From positions 1 through 10,591 of the forward strand of contig JAISRD010000131.1 in the NCBI GenBank assembly GCA_031273835.1: 10,591 nucleotides of DNA. Reading direction: 5' to 3'. Positions within the stretch are counted from its first letter, which is position 1, and each line of letters starts with the position of its first letter. Source of the stretch: Treponema sp. GTDB taxonomy: Bacteria; Spirochaetota; Spirochaetia; Treponematales; Breznakiellaceae. Shown piece after piece: positions 1 through 6,233 of the stretch. Made by a program: the position numbers and the translations under genes. The notes under the pieces were generated by a model. It was given only the letters and a program-made list of their open reading frames with translations. It searched no databases and was not told where the DNA came from.

Positions 1-597
1 ATCAGCGTCATGGACGCGGAAACGCGGACGGCCTGGGGTATCCCCACCGACAAGTTCACCGCGTTGGGGGTTGCCTATTCGGAGGCGAAGGTACTGCTGG
101 ACAAGGCCACCAGCTCCGAGCGGACGGCGACGATCACCGCCGAGTGTCAGGCGGCGTTCAAGGCCATGACGGAGACCATGAAGGATTTTAAGCGGCGGTA
201 TTTCCTGATCCCGCCCCTCACGGAGGCTTCCCTTATCTCGCTGGGCCTAAAGCCCCGGGACCCGCCGACTCCCAGCGGGAAACCCACGGCCCAGGTTACG
301 CTTGAGAGCTCCCTGGTGGGACGCCACGAATTGGGGGTAAAGATCGTCTATATCACCGGAAACCCGGACGACAAGGCCAACAAGGGCTACCGTATCTGGT
401 ACAGCGTCGTCGCCTCCGGCGAAACGCCCCCCGCGGACCCCGAGGAACTGCGCAAGTCCTTTTTCACCAAGCGGAAAAAGGACCGCATGGAGTTCGACTT
501 TGGGGACAGCGGGAAGACCGTGTATTTCGCCGTGCAGGTAGAGAATGACGGCAAGAAGGGGCCTTGGGGACCTTTGGTAAATGCCCTTATTCCGTAG
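1..597 (+). CDS. Hypothetical protein, 5'-truncated by window edge
   Basis: The reading frame is open from base 1, so the true start may lie upstream; the first ATG in the window is at 10 and gives 195 residues. From that ATG the N-terminal third looks helical and rich in Ala and Thr, with a 'WGIP' motif near residue 9 and 'RRYFLIPPLT' near residue 64. A Pro-rich linker follows around residues 82-92, then a beta-rich C-terminal half ending in 'GKKGPWGPLVNALIP'. I associate this architecture (helical N-terminus, 'RYLR/RYFL' motif, Pro linker, terminal 'KGPWG...A.IP') with a family of roughly 200-220-residue hypothetical proteins that occurs in many copies in termite-gut Treponema and some Bacteroidetes; this is recollection, not a search. 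Those relatives usually have a few dozen more N-terminal residues, which supports truncation by the edge. No signal peptide or membrane segment is visible. Function unknown; the C-terminal half could be a fibronectin-III-like fold, but this is a guess. Confidence 0.7.
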   Translation: MSVMDAETRTAWGIPTDKFTALGVAYSEAKVLLDKATSSERTATITAECQAAFKAMTETMKDFKRRYFLIPPLTEASLISLGLKPRDPPTPSGKPTAQVTLESSLVGRHELGVKIVYITGNPDDKANKGYRIWYSVVASGETPPADPEELRKSFFTKRKKDRMEFDFGDSGKTVYFAVQVENDGKKGPWGPLVNALIP

Positions 598-619
598 GGA
601 GGGAATGAAGAAAACGCAG

Positions 620-676
620 CCACGGACCACACGGACAAAGGGAGACTTTCGAACAAAAAGTCCGTGTGGTCAGTGG
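620..676. repeat. Imperfect 17-bp inverted repeat (possible dispersed repeat)
   Basis: The arms are 620-636 and 660-676, pairing 16 of 17 positions, with a 23-base loop at 637-659. The loop holds its own small hairpin (aaag 637-640 / cttt 646-649). The core is 'gtccgtgtggtc' on the right arm. It starts 22 bases after the stop codon of the upstream gene, so it may act as a 3'-end stabiliser or weak terminator, but no T-tract follows it on the plus strand. Motifs of the 'TCCGTGTGGTC' kind recur between genes in many bacteria, so it may be a copy of a REP-like dispersed repeat; this is inference. Confidence 0.7.
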
Positions 677-717
677 TTAAAGACGGATCTGTGGTACGCG
701 CAGGGGCTATGTATAAA

Positions 718-736
718 AAGGAGTTACATGCAATAG
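718..736 (+). other. Orphan ribosome-binding site with two-codon ORF
   Basis: A strong Shine-Dalgarno match AAGGAG at 718-723 lies 4 bases before ATG (728-730), which is followed by CAA and then the stop TAG (734-736). An AT-rich 'tataaa' (712-717) sits just upstream. No gene follows in this frame. This could be a decapitated gene start left by a rearrangement, a minimal leader ORF, or chance. Confidence 0.35.
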
Positions 737-808
737 AAAGGCGAAATGGTTCGGGAAGAAGCGGCGCATCCGTGCGCCGCTAGTCCGACAATTTCCCCCA
801 TATTGCAT
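728..808. repeat. Nested palindrome upstream of methyltransferase
   Basis: The outer arms are a perfect 8-bp inverted repeat, atgcaata at 728-735 and tattgcat at 801-808. Inside is a perfect 9-bp GC-rich hairpin, agcggcgca at 760-768 and tgcgccgct at 773-781, with the four-base loop tccg. The structure ends 20 bases before the methyltransferase start codon. The inner hairpin lacks a following T-tract, so it is not a standard terminator. It may be a small repeat element or a structured leader. Confidence 0.55.
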
Positions 809-828
809 AAATCGTTGTAGAGGTTTAT

Positions 829-1746
829 ATGACGTTAAAAAGACAAATAAAGAAAATTGTAAAATGGTTTACACCGTATGGTATTGTTGAATATCGCAGG
901 AAAAAATTGAATCAGGACCAAATACAAAAAGAAAAGGAGATTGTAAATTATTTTAATAAGTTAGACAAAAAATCACAGGATCATGAGATTATGGAAATTG
1001 TGAATTATTTTGAAAATAATCCTTTTTCTGTTTTCCCCTACAATTTTATGAAAAAATATCGTGTTGATAATATTACTGTATACAGAGACGAGGCATGTAA
1101 AATGAAGTATGTTTTACATGAAAAAAAACGAATGTATTTTCCCAAAAACTGGGATGATGATAGTGTGCGTGGTTACTATAATGGGTTGCTTATTGAACAG
1201 GACACTAACTCTCCTCATCGGTACGAAGACGATGAATTCCATGTAAATAATGGGGATATACTTGCGGATATAGGAGCGGCAGAAGGACTATTTGCTCTTT
1301 CAAACATTGAAAAGGCAAGTAAAGTATGTTTATTTGAATGTGATGTAGAATGGATTGGCGCATTAACAAAAACTTTTGAACCGTGGATGGAAAAAGTTAG
1401 AATTATAAATAAATATATTTCAGATCAGACAAAAGGTGAATACATAACATTAGATGATTTTTTAAATGGAGGGAGAATAAATTTTATAAAAGCAGATATT
1501 GAAGGATCTGAAATAGCATTATTAAAAGGAGCAAAAATACTATTATCGACACAAGATAATTTACAAATGGTTCTTTGTACTTATCACAGAGAAAATGATG
1601 CCGAAGATTTAAAAAAAATATTATTGGAAAATGGATTTGATACAAGGTTTACTAAAAGGTATATGATATTCATTTTCGATAAAAGTTTGAAAGAACCCTA
1701 TTTGCGGAGAGGTATAATTCGTGCTATGAAAAAGAAAATAGAGTAA
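829..1746 (+). CDS. FkbM-family SAM-dependent methyltransferase
   Basis: The 305-residue product has the core of an FkbM-type methyltransferase. The SAM-binding motif 'DIGAAEG' is at residues 147-153, preceded by 'NNGDILA'; an acidic 'LFECD' strand end follows near residues 168-172; 'YITLDDF' is at 205-211 and 'KADIEGSE' at 221-228, both typical of the family. The first 130 residues are Lys-rich and not recognisable. No signal peptide or membrane segment is seen, so it is likely cytoplasmic. FkbM enzymes O-methylate sugars or small molecules and often sit in polysaccharide clusters; here the gene stands alone, so the substrate is unknown. AGAGG at 819-823, 5 bases before ATG 829, supports the start. 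It ends in three consecutive TAA codons (1744-1752). Base composition is very unlike its neighbours: one counted 60-base line (841-900) is 32% G+C against 50% for a line of mntP, and codon choice favours A/T third positions, which suggests recent transfer. Confidence 0.85.
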   Translation: MTLKRQIKKIVKWFTPYGIVEYRRKKLNQDQIQKEKEIVNYFNKLDKKSQDHEIMEIVNYFENNPFSVFPYNFMKKYRVDNITVYRDEACKMKYVLHEKKRMYFPKNWDDDSVRGYYNGLLIEQDTNSPHRYEDDEFHVNNGDILADIGAAEGLFALSNIEKASKVCLFECDVEWIGALTKTFEPWMEKVRIINKYISDQTKGEYITLDDFLNGGRINFIKADIEGSEIALLKGAKILLSTQDNLQMVLCTYHRENDAEDLKKILLENGFDTRFTKRYMIFIFDKSLKEPYLRRGIIRAMKKKIE

Positions 1747-1778
1747 TAATAAGCATTGTCGGCTCCCTATGGGGTACA

Positions 1779-1811
1779 CCGCACGTCCGTGCGCGGCGCT
1801 TCGCAAGCGCC
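1779..1811. repeat. Two GC-rich hairpins downstream of methyltransferase
   Basis: The first hairpin pairs gcac (1781-1784) with gtgc (1789-1792) around the loop gtcc. The second is a perfect 7-bp stem, ggcgctt at 1795-1801 and aagcgcc at 1805-1811, with a 3-base loop. The nine bases 'tccgtgcgc' here (1786-1794) also occur in the hairpin upstream of the gene (769-777). The following bases (cttctgctgcgttt) are only mildly T-rich, so terminator function is uncertain. It may mark the boundary of the A+T-rich insert or be one copy of a dispersed repeat. Confidence 0.55.
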
Positions 1812-1862
1812 CTTCTGCTGCGTTTAAGGACTGTTTACGCTATTGCAAATTCTTCAAAAAAT

Positions 1863-1892
1863 CAGAAAATAGGATGTCGGAAAATAGGATTG
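1863..1892. repeat. 15-bp tandem duplication overlapping a promoter
   Basis: Two adjacent 15-base units (1863-1877 and 1878-1892) share the 11-base core gaaaataggat (1865-1875 and 1880-1890). The end of the second unit overlaps the -35 hexamer of the predicted mntP promoter. The pattern is direct in the sequence; any regulatory role is inference. Confidence 0.7.
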
Positions 1893-1918
1893 ACACACCT
1901 GTTAAAAGGATATATATG
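1890..1918 (+). promoter_or_regulatory. Predicted sigma70-type promoter for mntP
   Basis: A perfect -35 hexamer TTGACA (1890-1895) is followed after 17 bases by TATATG (1913-1918); TATATA at 1911-1916 is an alternative with a 15-base spacer. The predicted transcript would carry about 100 untranslated bases before the mntP start at 2024. Two further TATAAT hexamers (1963-1968, 1989-1994) lie in this leader but have no convincing -35 element at a normal distance. Confidence 0.6.
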
Positions 1919-2023
1919 TAAAAATATGCCTGAATTAAGCCGTTTTTAAGGTAAATTGGGCTTATAATAAAAGGGGAGACCGTTTTTGTATAATACCCCA
2001 CAATTCCTTGGTACACATACCCA

Positions 2024-2593
2024 ATGTTTTCAATTGTACTTATCGGACTGAGCCTGTCCATGGATGCCTTTGCGGTATCCGTGAGTTCCGGCGTTTCCAT
2101 TAAAGGACTGCGATTTTCGCAGGCCCTCCGCGCTTCCTTCTTTTTTGGTTTCCTTCAGTTTATCATGCCCCTGGCGGGCCGGTATATAGGGGCCGCCTTT
2201 ATTACCTACATTGAAGCCTATGACCACTGGCTGGCTTTTGTACTGCTGGCCCTCATCGGCGGGAAGATGATCTGGGAGGGGCTTAAGGGGAAGGATGGGC
2301 AAAAGAGCGGGGACCGGGATAAGGGGGCGGATATCCGCAGGCTGGGAAGCCTGCTTGTTCTGTCCTTAGCAACGAGTATTGACGCCCTGGCGGTGGGTGT
2401 TTCTTTCAGCATCCTGAAATGGGAAATTTGGGAAAGCGCGGGCATCATCGGGGGTATTACTTTTTTAGTCTGCCTTGCGGGGTTTGAGTTTGGAAAACGG
2501 ATTGGGATGCTTTTTGAACGGGGGGCGCAGATTGCGGGGGGACTTATCCTCGCCGGGATAGGGTTAAAGATACTCATTGAACATCTGTTTTAG
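2024..2593 (+). CDS. mntP: Manganese efflux pump MntP
   Basis: The 189-residue, six-helix membrane protein matches MntP (DUF204, former YebN), which exports Mn(II) and protects against manganese excess. It has the two inverted-repeat signatures of the family: 'SMDAFAVS' at residues 12-19 and 'TSIDALAVG' at 117-125, with the acidic residues Asp14 and Asp120 that line the transport path. A charged cytoplasmic loop (about residues 88-106, 'KGKDGQKSGDRDKG') separates the halves. Length is the family norm. ATG 2024 is the only reasonable start: an in-frame stop lies at 1991-1993 and no better codon occurs between, but the Shine-Dalgarno is poor (cacataccca before ATG). It appears monocistronic, behind a good promoter and a leader of about 100 bases, and converges on lptB across 86 bases. 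MntP genes elsewhere are often under manganese riboswitch or MntR-type control; neither is clearly recognisable here. Confidence 0.92.
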   Translation: MFSIVLIGLSLSMDAFAVSVSSGVSIKGLRFSQALRASFFFGFLQFIMPLAGRYIGAAFITYIEAYDHWLAFVLLALIGGKMIWEGLKGKDGQKSGDRDKGADIRRLGSLLVLSLATSIDALAVGVSFSILKWEIWESAGIIGGITFLVCLAGFEFGKRIGMLFERGAQIAGGLILAGIGLKILIEHLF

Positions 2594-2679
2594 AAAGCAG
2601 CGGAACCCGTGAAGGCTGTACGAGGCCTGTGTAATGCGGGGCTTGTTTCCCGTCCCGCAGTCAGCGTCTGCGCCGCGTA

Positions 2680-3408
2680 TCACATGCGGAATTCGCTGCC
2701 CAGATACACTTCCCGCACCATGGGGTCGGCCAGGATAGCCTCCTTATCCCCCTGGGCGACAATCACCCCGTCGTTGATGATATAGGCCTCGGTGGTAATT
2801 TCCAGGGTATCCCGTACATTGTGGTCGGTAAGAAGTACGCCGATACCCTTTTCCGCCAGGCGGCGTATAATTTCCTTTAGTTCAAAAACCGTCTTTGGGT
2901 CGATGCCGGCAAAGGGCTCGTCCAGGAGCAGAAAGCTGGGATCGGTGGTCAAAGCCCTGGCTATTTCGGTACGCCTCCTTTCGCCGCCCGAAAGGGTGTA
3001 ACCGTACTGATCCCGGATCTTGTTTATGCCGAATTCGGTAAGAAGCTGTTCCAGCCTCTCTTTTTTTGCCGGGAGATCAATATCCTTGCGGGTTTCAAGG
3101 ATGGCCCAGAGATTTTGCTCCACCGTAAGCCTGCGGAATACCGACGCCTCCTGGGGCAGGTAGGTAATGCCCAGCCGGGCCCGGCGGTACATGGGCTCGG
3201 CGGTTATGTCCAGCTCATTGAGCAGTACCTTGCCCCCGGTGGGACGGTGAAAACCCACGATTATATAAAATATTGTCGTCTTTCCGGCCCCGTTGGGTCC
3301 TAAAAGGCCCGCCACTTCGCCGCTTTCCATGGACAGATCCACCCCGCGGACCACTTCGCGCCGGCCGAAACGTTTCTGCAGGGACGCCACCGAAAGGGTA
3401 TGCTTCAT
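2680..3408 (-). CDS. lptB: Lipopolysaccharide-export type ABC ATPase LptB
   Basis: The 242-residue ATPase of the LptB type hydrolyses ATP in the cytoplasm to pull an envelope lipid or glycolipid from the inner membrane with LptF/LptG, neither of which is in the window. Walker A 'GPNGAGKTT' is at residues 37-45, the Q-loop 'YLPQE' near 83-87 (Gln86), the ABC signature 'LSGGE' at 139-143, Walker B 'LLLDEP' at 160-165 and the H-loop 'TDHNV' with His196. 'FAGIDP' after Walker B and 'YLPQEASVFRRLTVEQN' are characteristic of LptB rather than the related LivF/LivG ATPases. The ATG overlaps the TAA of the upstream lptA-like gene by one base (TAATG); AAGGAT lies about 12 bases upstream, before an A8 run. 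It is last in the pyrG operon. Treponemes are usually described as lacking classical LPS, so the cargo may be another glycolipid. Confidence 0.93.
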   Translation of the reverse strand: MKHTLSVASLQKRFGRREVVRGVDLSMESGEVAGLLGPNGAGKTTIFYIIVGFHRPTGGKVLLNELDITAEPMYRRARLGITYLPQEASVFRRLTVEQNLWAILETRKDIDLPAKKERLEQLLTEFGINKIRDQYGYTLSGGERRRTEIARALTTDPSFLLLDEPFAGIDPKTVFELKEIIRRLAEKGIGVLLTDHNVRDTLEITTEAYIINDGVIVAQGDKEAILADPMVREVYLGSEFRM

Positions 3409-4040
3409 TATTTTTTTTCATCCTTGATCAAACCGGAAACATCGCCCTCCATGGAAACATCCTCGGTATCAAGATCAACCCGTATGCGTTCGGCCCGGAA
3501 CTGGTCCTCTTTTTTGAACACCACGGGAAAGCCCGACAGTTCCAGGGTTTGGGCGTCTCTGCGGTATACGGCGTACTCGGCCCGGCAAACAATGGACTCC
3601 TTAAAAAGCCGCACCGCCGCCTGGAACACCGCCGTTTCCGTCTTGTCGTTGTATTCTATAAAGCGGCCCTTGGCGACCACCTCGTTCTGCCTGTCTTCCA
3701 AAGTTGAATTTCCCTCAAGCCGGGCTATTTTCAGGGTACGATCGTAACGGAGCCGGTCGCTCTGGAAAATAATGTCCTTCTCCTCGTCCCTGCCCCAGAC
3801 ATTTCCCGCGCAGTCGATAAACTCGTTGTTCTTCCCCTGTATCTCTATACGGTCTGCCTTCAACAAAAGATTATCCGAATGAACCTCCGCGTGGCCGCTC
3901 AGGACCAGCATTTCCCTGCCCGAGGCCCGGCTGCCGCTCATGTGGTCTGCTTTGAAGGAAAAGTTCTCCCCCAAAAGGGGCAAGGCGGGGATAAGGAATA
4001 ATAGAAGAGAAACAAAATACGACGGGGCGGGAATTTTCAT
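3408..4040 (-). CDS. lptA: LptA/OstA-like periplasmic bridge protein
   Basis: The 210-residue product begins with a signal peptide (Lys2, hydrophobic residues about 7-22, likely cleavage near 'PLLG' at residue 24). The mature part reads as short repeated beta strands with the OstA/LptA pattern 'FKADHM...LVLSGHAEV...LLLKADRIEI', then further strand pairs ('FQSDRLRYD', 'VAKGRFIEY', 'VCRAEYAVY', 'FRAERIRVD'). This fits the twisted beta jelly-roll that forms the lipid-conducting bridge between the inner-membrane complex and outer-membrane LptD. Members are usually 170-240 residues. Start ATG overlaps the TGA of the lptC-like gene (ATGA, 4 nt) and the stop overlaps the lptB ATG (1 nt). The last codons form an A8 run (3411-3418). 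Naming rests on fold pattern plus position beside lptB; it could be a more distant OstA-domain protein. Confidence 0.8.
   Translation of the reverse strand: MKIPAPSYFVSLLLFLIPALPLLGENFSFKADHMSGSRASGREMLVLSGHAEVHSDNLLLKADRIEIQGKNNEFIDCAGNVWGRDEEKDIIFQSDRLRYDRTLKIARLEGNSTLEDRQNEVVAKGRFIEYNDKTETAVFQAAVRLFKESIVCRAEYAVYRRDAQTLELSGFPVVFKKEDQFRAERIRVDLDTEDVSMEGDVSGLIKDEKK
3411..3418 (-). other. A8 run at the lptA/lptB junction
   Basis: On the coding (minus) strand eight A residues span the last GAA AAA AAA codons of the lptA-like gene, directly before TAATG. The phase is A AAA AAA. A -1 slip here would continue into the lptB frame, through the lptB start codon, without meeting a stop. The tract also lies between the lptB Shine-Dalgarno and its ATG. 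Confidence 0.6.
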
Positions 4041-4591
4041 TCTTCGAGTATTATGGTGCCGCCGACGGCCCCGTCAAATTCCCAGCTTTTACGCCGCATA
4101 TCCGCACTCAGGATCCTGCCGGAAAGGGCCGTTCCGTCGGAACGGGTTACCATTACTTCCCCGGGGGCCCTCAGACGTTTTTCCGCGTCCTCCCAGGTAA
4201 CGCTCGGGGTTTCGATGGTAATATCCTCGGTAAGGGATTCAATGAACACCCCGCCGTCCATGGAAAAATTTCCTGTGTCAAGTTCTATCCGGGCGCTTCC
4301 CGCGCCGCCCCGGGTGTTTAAGGGCGGGTCCTCTCCGGCGCTCTGTACGGAGGAATCAAACTGCTCAAAGGAAAAGGCAAGCAGCTCCATGCTGTGCTTT
4401 TCCTCATGGCGGGACGCTTCTTCCGCCCTTACCCGCAGGTCGGGATTTCCCCCCCGTATGCGGACATACTCCATATCCTTCATGGTCAGCGTCGTTCCCG
4501 GTGAATCCCCGCCGCCGGTTCCGTAATCAAAACTGCAGCCCCCCAGGGCGAAAAGACAGAAAAGCAGGGGCGGTAAAGAAGCGCGTTTCAT
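4037..4591 (-). CDS. lptC: LptC-like lipoprotein
   Basis: This 184-residue predicted lipoprotein has a short basic start (Lys2-Arg3), a hydrophobic stretch and a lipobox 'LGGC' with Cys19 as the likely lipidated residue. A Gly/Ser-rich tether follows, then a beta-rich region with 'LTMKDMEYVRIRGGNPDLRV' and 'ARIELDTGNFSMDGGVFIES', and later 'LRAPGEVMV', reminiscent of the LptC/YrbK fold, which shares the OstA-type jelly-roll. LptC passes lipid from LptB2FG to LptA. Classical enterobacterial LptC is held by a membrane helix rather than a lipid anchor; a lipoprotein form is a variation. Identification depends on position directly upstream of lptA-lptB as much as on sequence. The ATG overlaps the pyrG stop by one base (TGATG) and no strong Shine-Dalgarno precedes it, so translation probably depends on coupling to pyrG. 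Confidence 0.7.
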   Translation of the reverse strand: MKRASLPPLLFCLFALGGCSFDYGTGGGDSPGTTLTMKDMEYVRIRGGNPDLRVRAEEASRHEEKHSMELLAFSFEQFDSSVQSAGEDPPLNTRGGAGSARIELDTGNFSMDGGVFIESLTEDITIETPSVTWEDAEKRLRAPGEVMVTRSDGTALSGRILSADMRRKSWEFDGAVGGTIILEE

Positions 4592-6225
4592 CAGCAGGTT
4601 TCCCGCGTTTTTTTTGCATCCTTCGCCGCCGCGACAAAGTCCCTGAACAGGGGATGGGCCGCGATGGGCTTGGATTTAAATTCCGGGTGAAACTGAACCC
4701 CCAGACCCCAGGGATGATCGGGCCATTCCACACATTCCACCAGGGCGCCGTCGGGGGTAAAGCCGGCAAGCTTAAGCCCCGTATCGGCCATTTCTTTACG
4801 GTACACGTTGGAAAATTCATAACGGTGCCGGTGGCGTTCAGAAATGCGCTTTGTACCGTAGGCGGCAAAGAGCTTGGTACCCTCTTCAACCACGGATTCG
4901 CTCCTTCCCAGCCGCATGGTGGCGCCGTAGTTGGTCAAACCCTGCTGTTCTTCCATCAGGCTTATCACGGGACACCTGGTATCCTGGTTGAATTCCGTCG
5001 AATCCGAATCTTCCCAGCCCAATACATTCCGGCCCCAGTCGATCACCATGATCTGCATGCCTAGGCAAATCCCGAAATAGGGAACCTTGTTTGTCCGGGC
5101 CCAGGCGGCGGCCTTGACCATGCCGTTGATCCCCCGCTGTCCGAAACCGCCGGGTACAAGTATGCCGTCCACGTTATGCCCCCCCGGACCCAGTATGTCG
5201 GCGGGATTCCCCGTTTCTTCCAGGGGGGTGGAATCCACCTTGACCAGTTCCACCTTGACCCGGCAGTCCAGACCGGCGTGGAACAGGGCCTCGTATACCG
5301 ATTTGTATGAGTCGTGGAGATCCATGTACTTGCCCACAATGCCGATACGGACCGTTCCGCTCTGGGCCTTGAAGCGTTCCATCATCGAATACCAGGGGTC
5401 AAGGTCCGCGTGGCGGCTTTCCACGCCCATTTTTTTCAGTATCACCTGATCGAGCTTTTGGTTAAAGAATACCAGGGGAATCTCGTAGATCGTGGTGTCA
5501 ATGTTGTAGGAGGTGAATACCGCGTCGCTTTCCACATTGCAGAACAGGGCGATTTTACGGCGGGTCGCCTCGTTCAGCATGGCCGGCGCCCGGCATATCA
5601 GTATATCGGGCTGTATCCCCATTTCCTGCATGGCCTTGACCGAATGCTGGGTGGGTTTGGTTTTCAGTTCCCCCCCGGCGACTTCGGGGATAAGGGTCAA
5701 ATGTACGGAGATGGCGTTGATCCGCCCCGATTCATGTATCATCTGCCGAGCAGCCTCCAAAAAGGGAATGGACTCAATATCCCCCACGGTTCCGCCTATC
5801 TCGACAATAACCACATCGTTGTCGGGATCTTCCCTGGCAACCGCGGTTATACGGCTCTTTATTTCGTCGGTTATGTGGGGAATTACCTGGACACAGCGGC
5901 CCAGAAAACGGCCTTCCCGTTCTTTGTTGATCACCTCCCGGTAAACCTGCCCGGTGGTTATCGAATTGGCCCGGGAGAGGGGCCCCCGGGTAAACCGGGC
6001 ATAATTCCCCAGATCCAGGTCCGTTTCCGCCCCGTCGTCGGTTACGTAGACCTCGCCGTGCTGGTAGGGACTCATGGTCCCCGCGTCCACGTTGATATAG
6101 GGATCGCATTTTACCATGCGGACGTTAAGCCCCCGGCCTTCCAAAAGGGCCCCCAAAGAAGAAGCGGCAACGCCCTTTCCAAGGCTGGAACAGACGCCGC
6201 CTGAGACAAAAATATATTTATTCAT
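4591..6225 (-). CDS. pyrG: CTP synthase PyrG
   Basis: The 544-residue CTP synthase converts UTP, ATP and glutamine to CTP in the cytoplasm, the last step of pyrimidine nucleotide synthesis. The N-terminal synthetase domain shows 'SGGVCSSLGKG' (residues 8-18), 'PYINVDAGTMSP' (42-53), Mg-site 'TDLDLGNY' (Asp71) and 'VEIGGTVGDIES' (Glu142). The class I glutamine amidotransferase domain starts near residue 292 ('VRIGIVGKY') and carries the catalytic triad: Cys387 in 'FGICLGMQ', His513 and Glu515 in 'QFHPE'. Length is normal. The start ATG at 6225 gives the canonical 'MNKYIFVSGGV' N-terminus; no Shine-Dalgarno precedes it and a TATAAT ends only 8 bases upstream, which suggests a leaderless transcript. 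It is first of a four-gene overlapping operon with lptC-lptA-lptB. CTP is needed to activate lipid and sugar precursors, so a link to envelope synthesis is plausible. An A8 run (4608-4615) lies eight codons from the stop. Confidence 0.98.
   Translation of the reverse strand: MNKYIFVSGGVCSSLGKGVAASSLGALLEGRGLNVRMVKCDPYINVDAGTMSPYQHGEVYVTDDGAETDLDLGNYARFTRGPLSRANSITTGQVYREVINKEREGRFLGRCVQVIPHITDEIKSRITAVAREDPDNDVVIVEIGGTVGDIESIPFLEAARQMIHESGRINAISVHLTLIPEVAGGELKTKPTQHSVKAMQEMGIQPDILICRAPAMLNEATRRKIALFCNVESDAVFTSYNIDTTIYEIPLVFFNQKLDQVILKKMGVESRHADLDPWYSMMERFKAQSGTVRIGIVGKYMDLHDSYKSVYEALFHAGLDCRVKVELVKVDSTPLEETGNPADILGPGGHNVDGILVPGGFGQRGINGMVKAAAWARTNKVPYFGICLGMQIMVIDWGRNVLGWEDSDSTEFNQDTRCPVISLMEEQQGLTNYGATMRLGRSESVVEEGTKLFAAYGTKRISERHRHRYEFSNVYRKEMADTGLKLAGFTPDGALVECVEWPDHPWGLGVQFHPEFKSKPIAAHPLFRDFVAAAKDAKKTRETC
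4608..4615 (-). other. A8 run near the pyrG/lptC junction
   Basis: On the coding (minus) strand eight A residues lie in GCA AAA AAA ACG, five codons before the pyrG TGA codon. The phase is A AAA AAA, and a -1 slip would read AAC GCG GGA AAC CTG CTG then the lptC ATG in frame, with no stop. Confidence 0.6.
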
Positions 6226-6233
6226 GCAAAACG

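Noticed and set aside
1973..2023. Manganese riboswitch (yybP-ykoY) ahead of mntP
   Set aside because: Only a partial 'GGGGAG' match is seen; the second conserved loop sequence is missing and the distance to ATG is short. Not annotated as a feature.
2635..2659. Bidirectional terminator between mntP and lptB
   Set aside because: A 6-bp stem (tgcggg 2635-2640 / cccgca 2654-2659) has a 13-base loop and no T-tract on either strand.
5314..6204. 296-codon plus-strand ORF opposite pyrG
   Set aside because: It is antisense to a certain CTP synthase gene in a GC-rich codon context, has no Shine-Dalgarno and gives a low-complexity translation; an ORF shadow.
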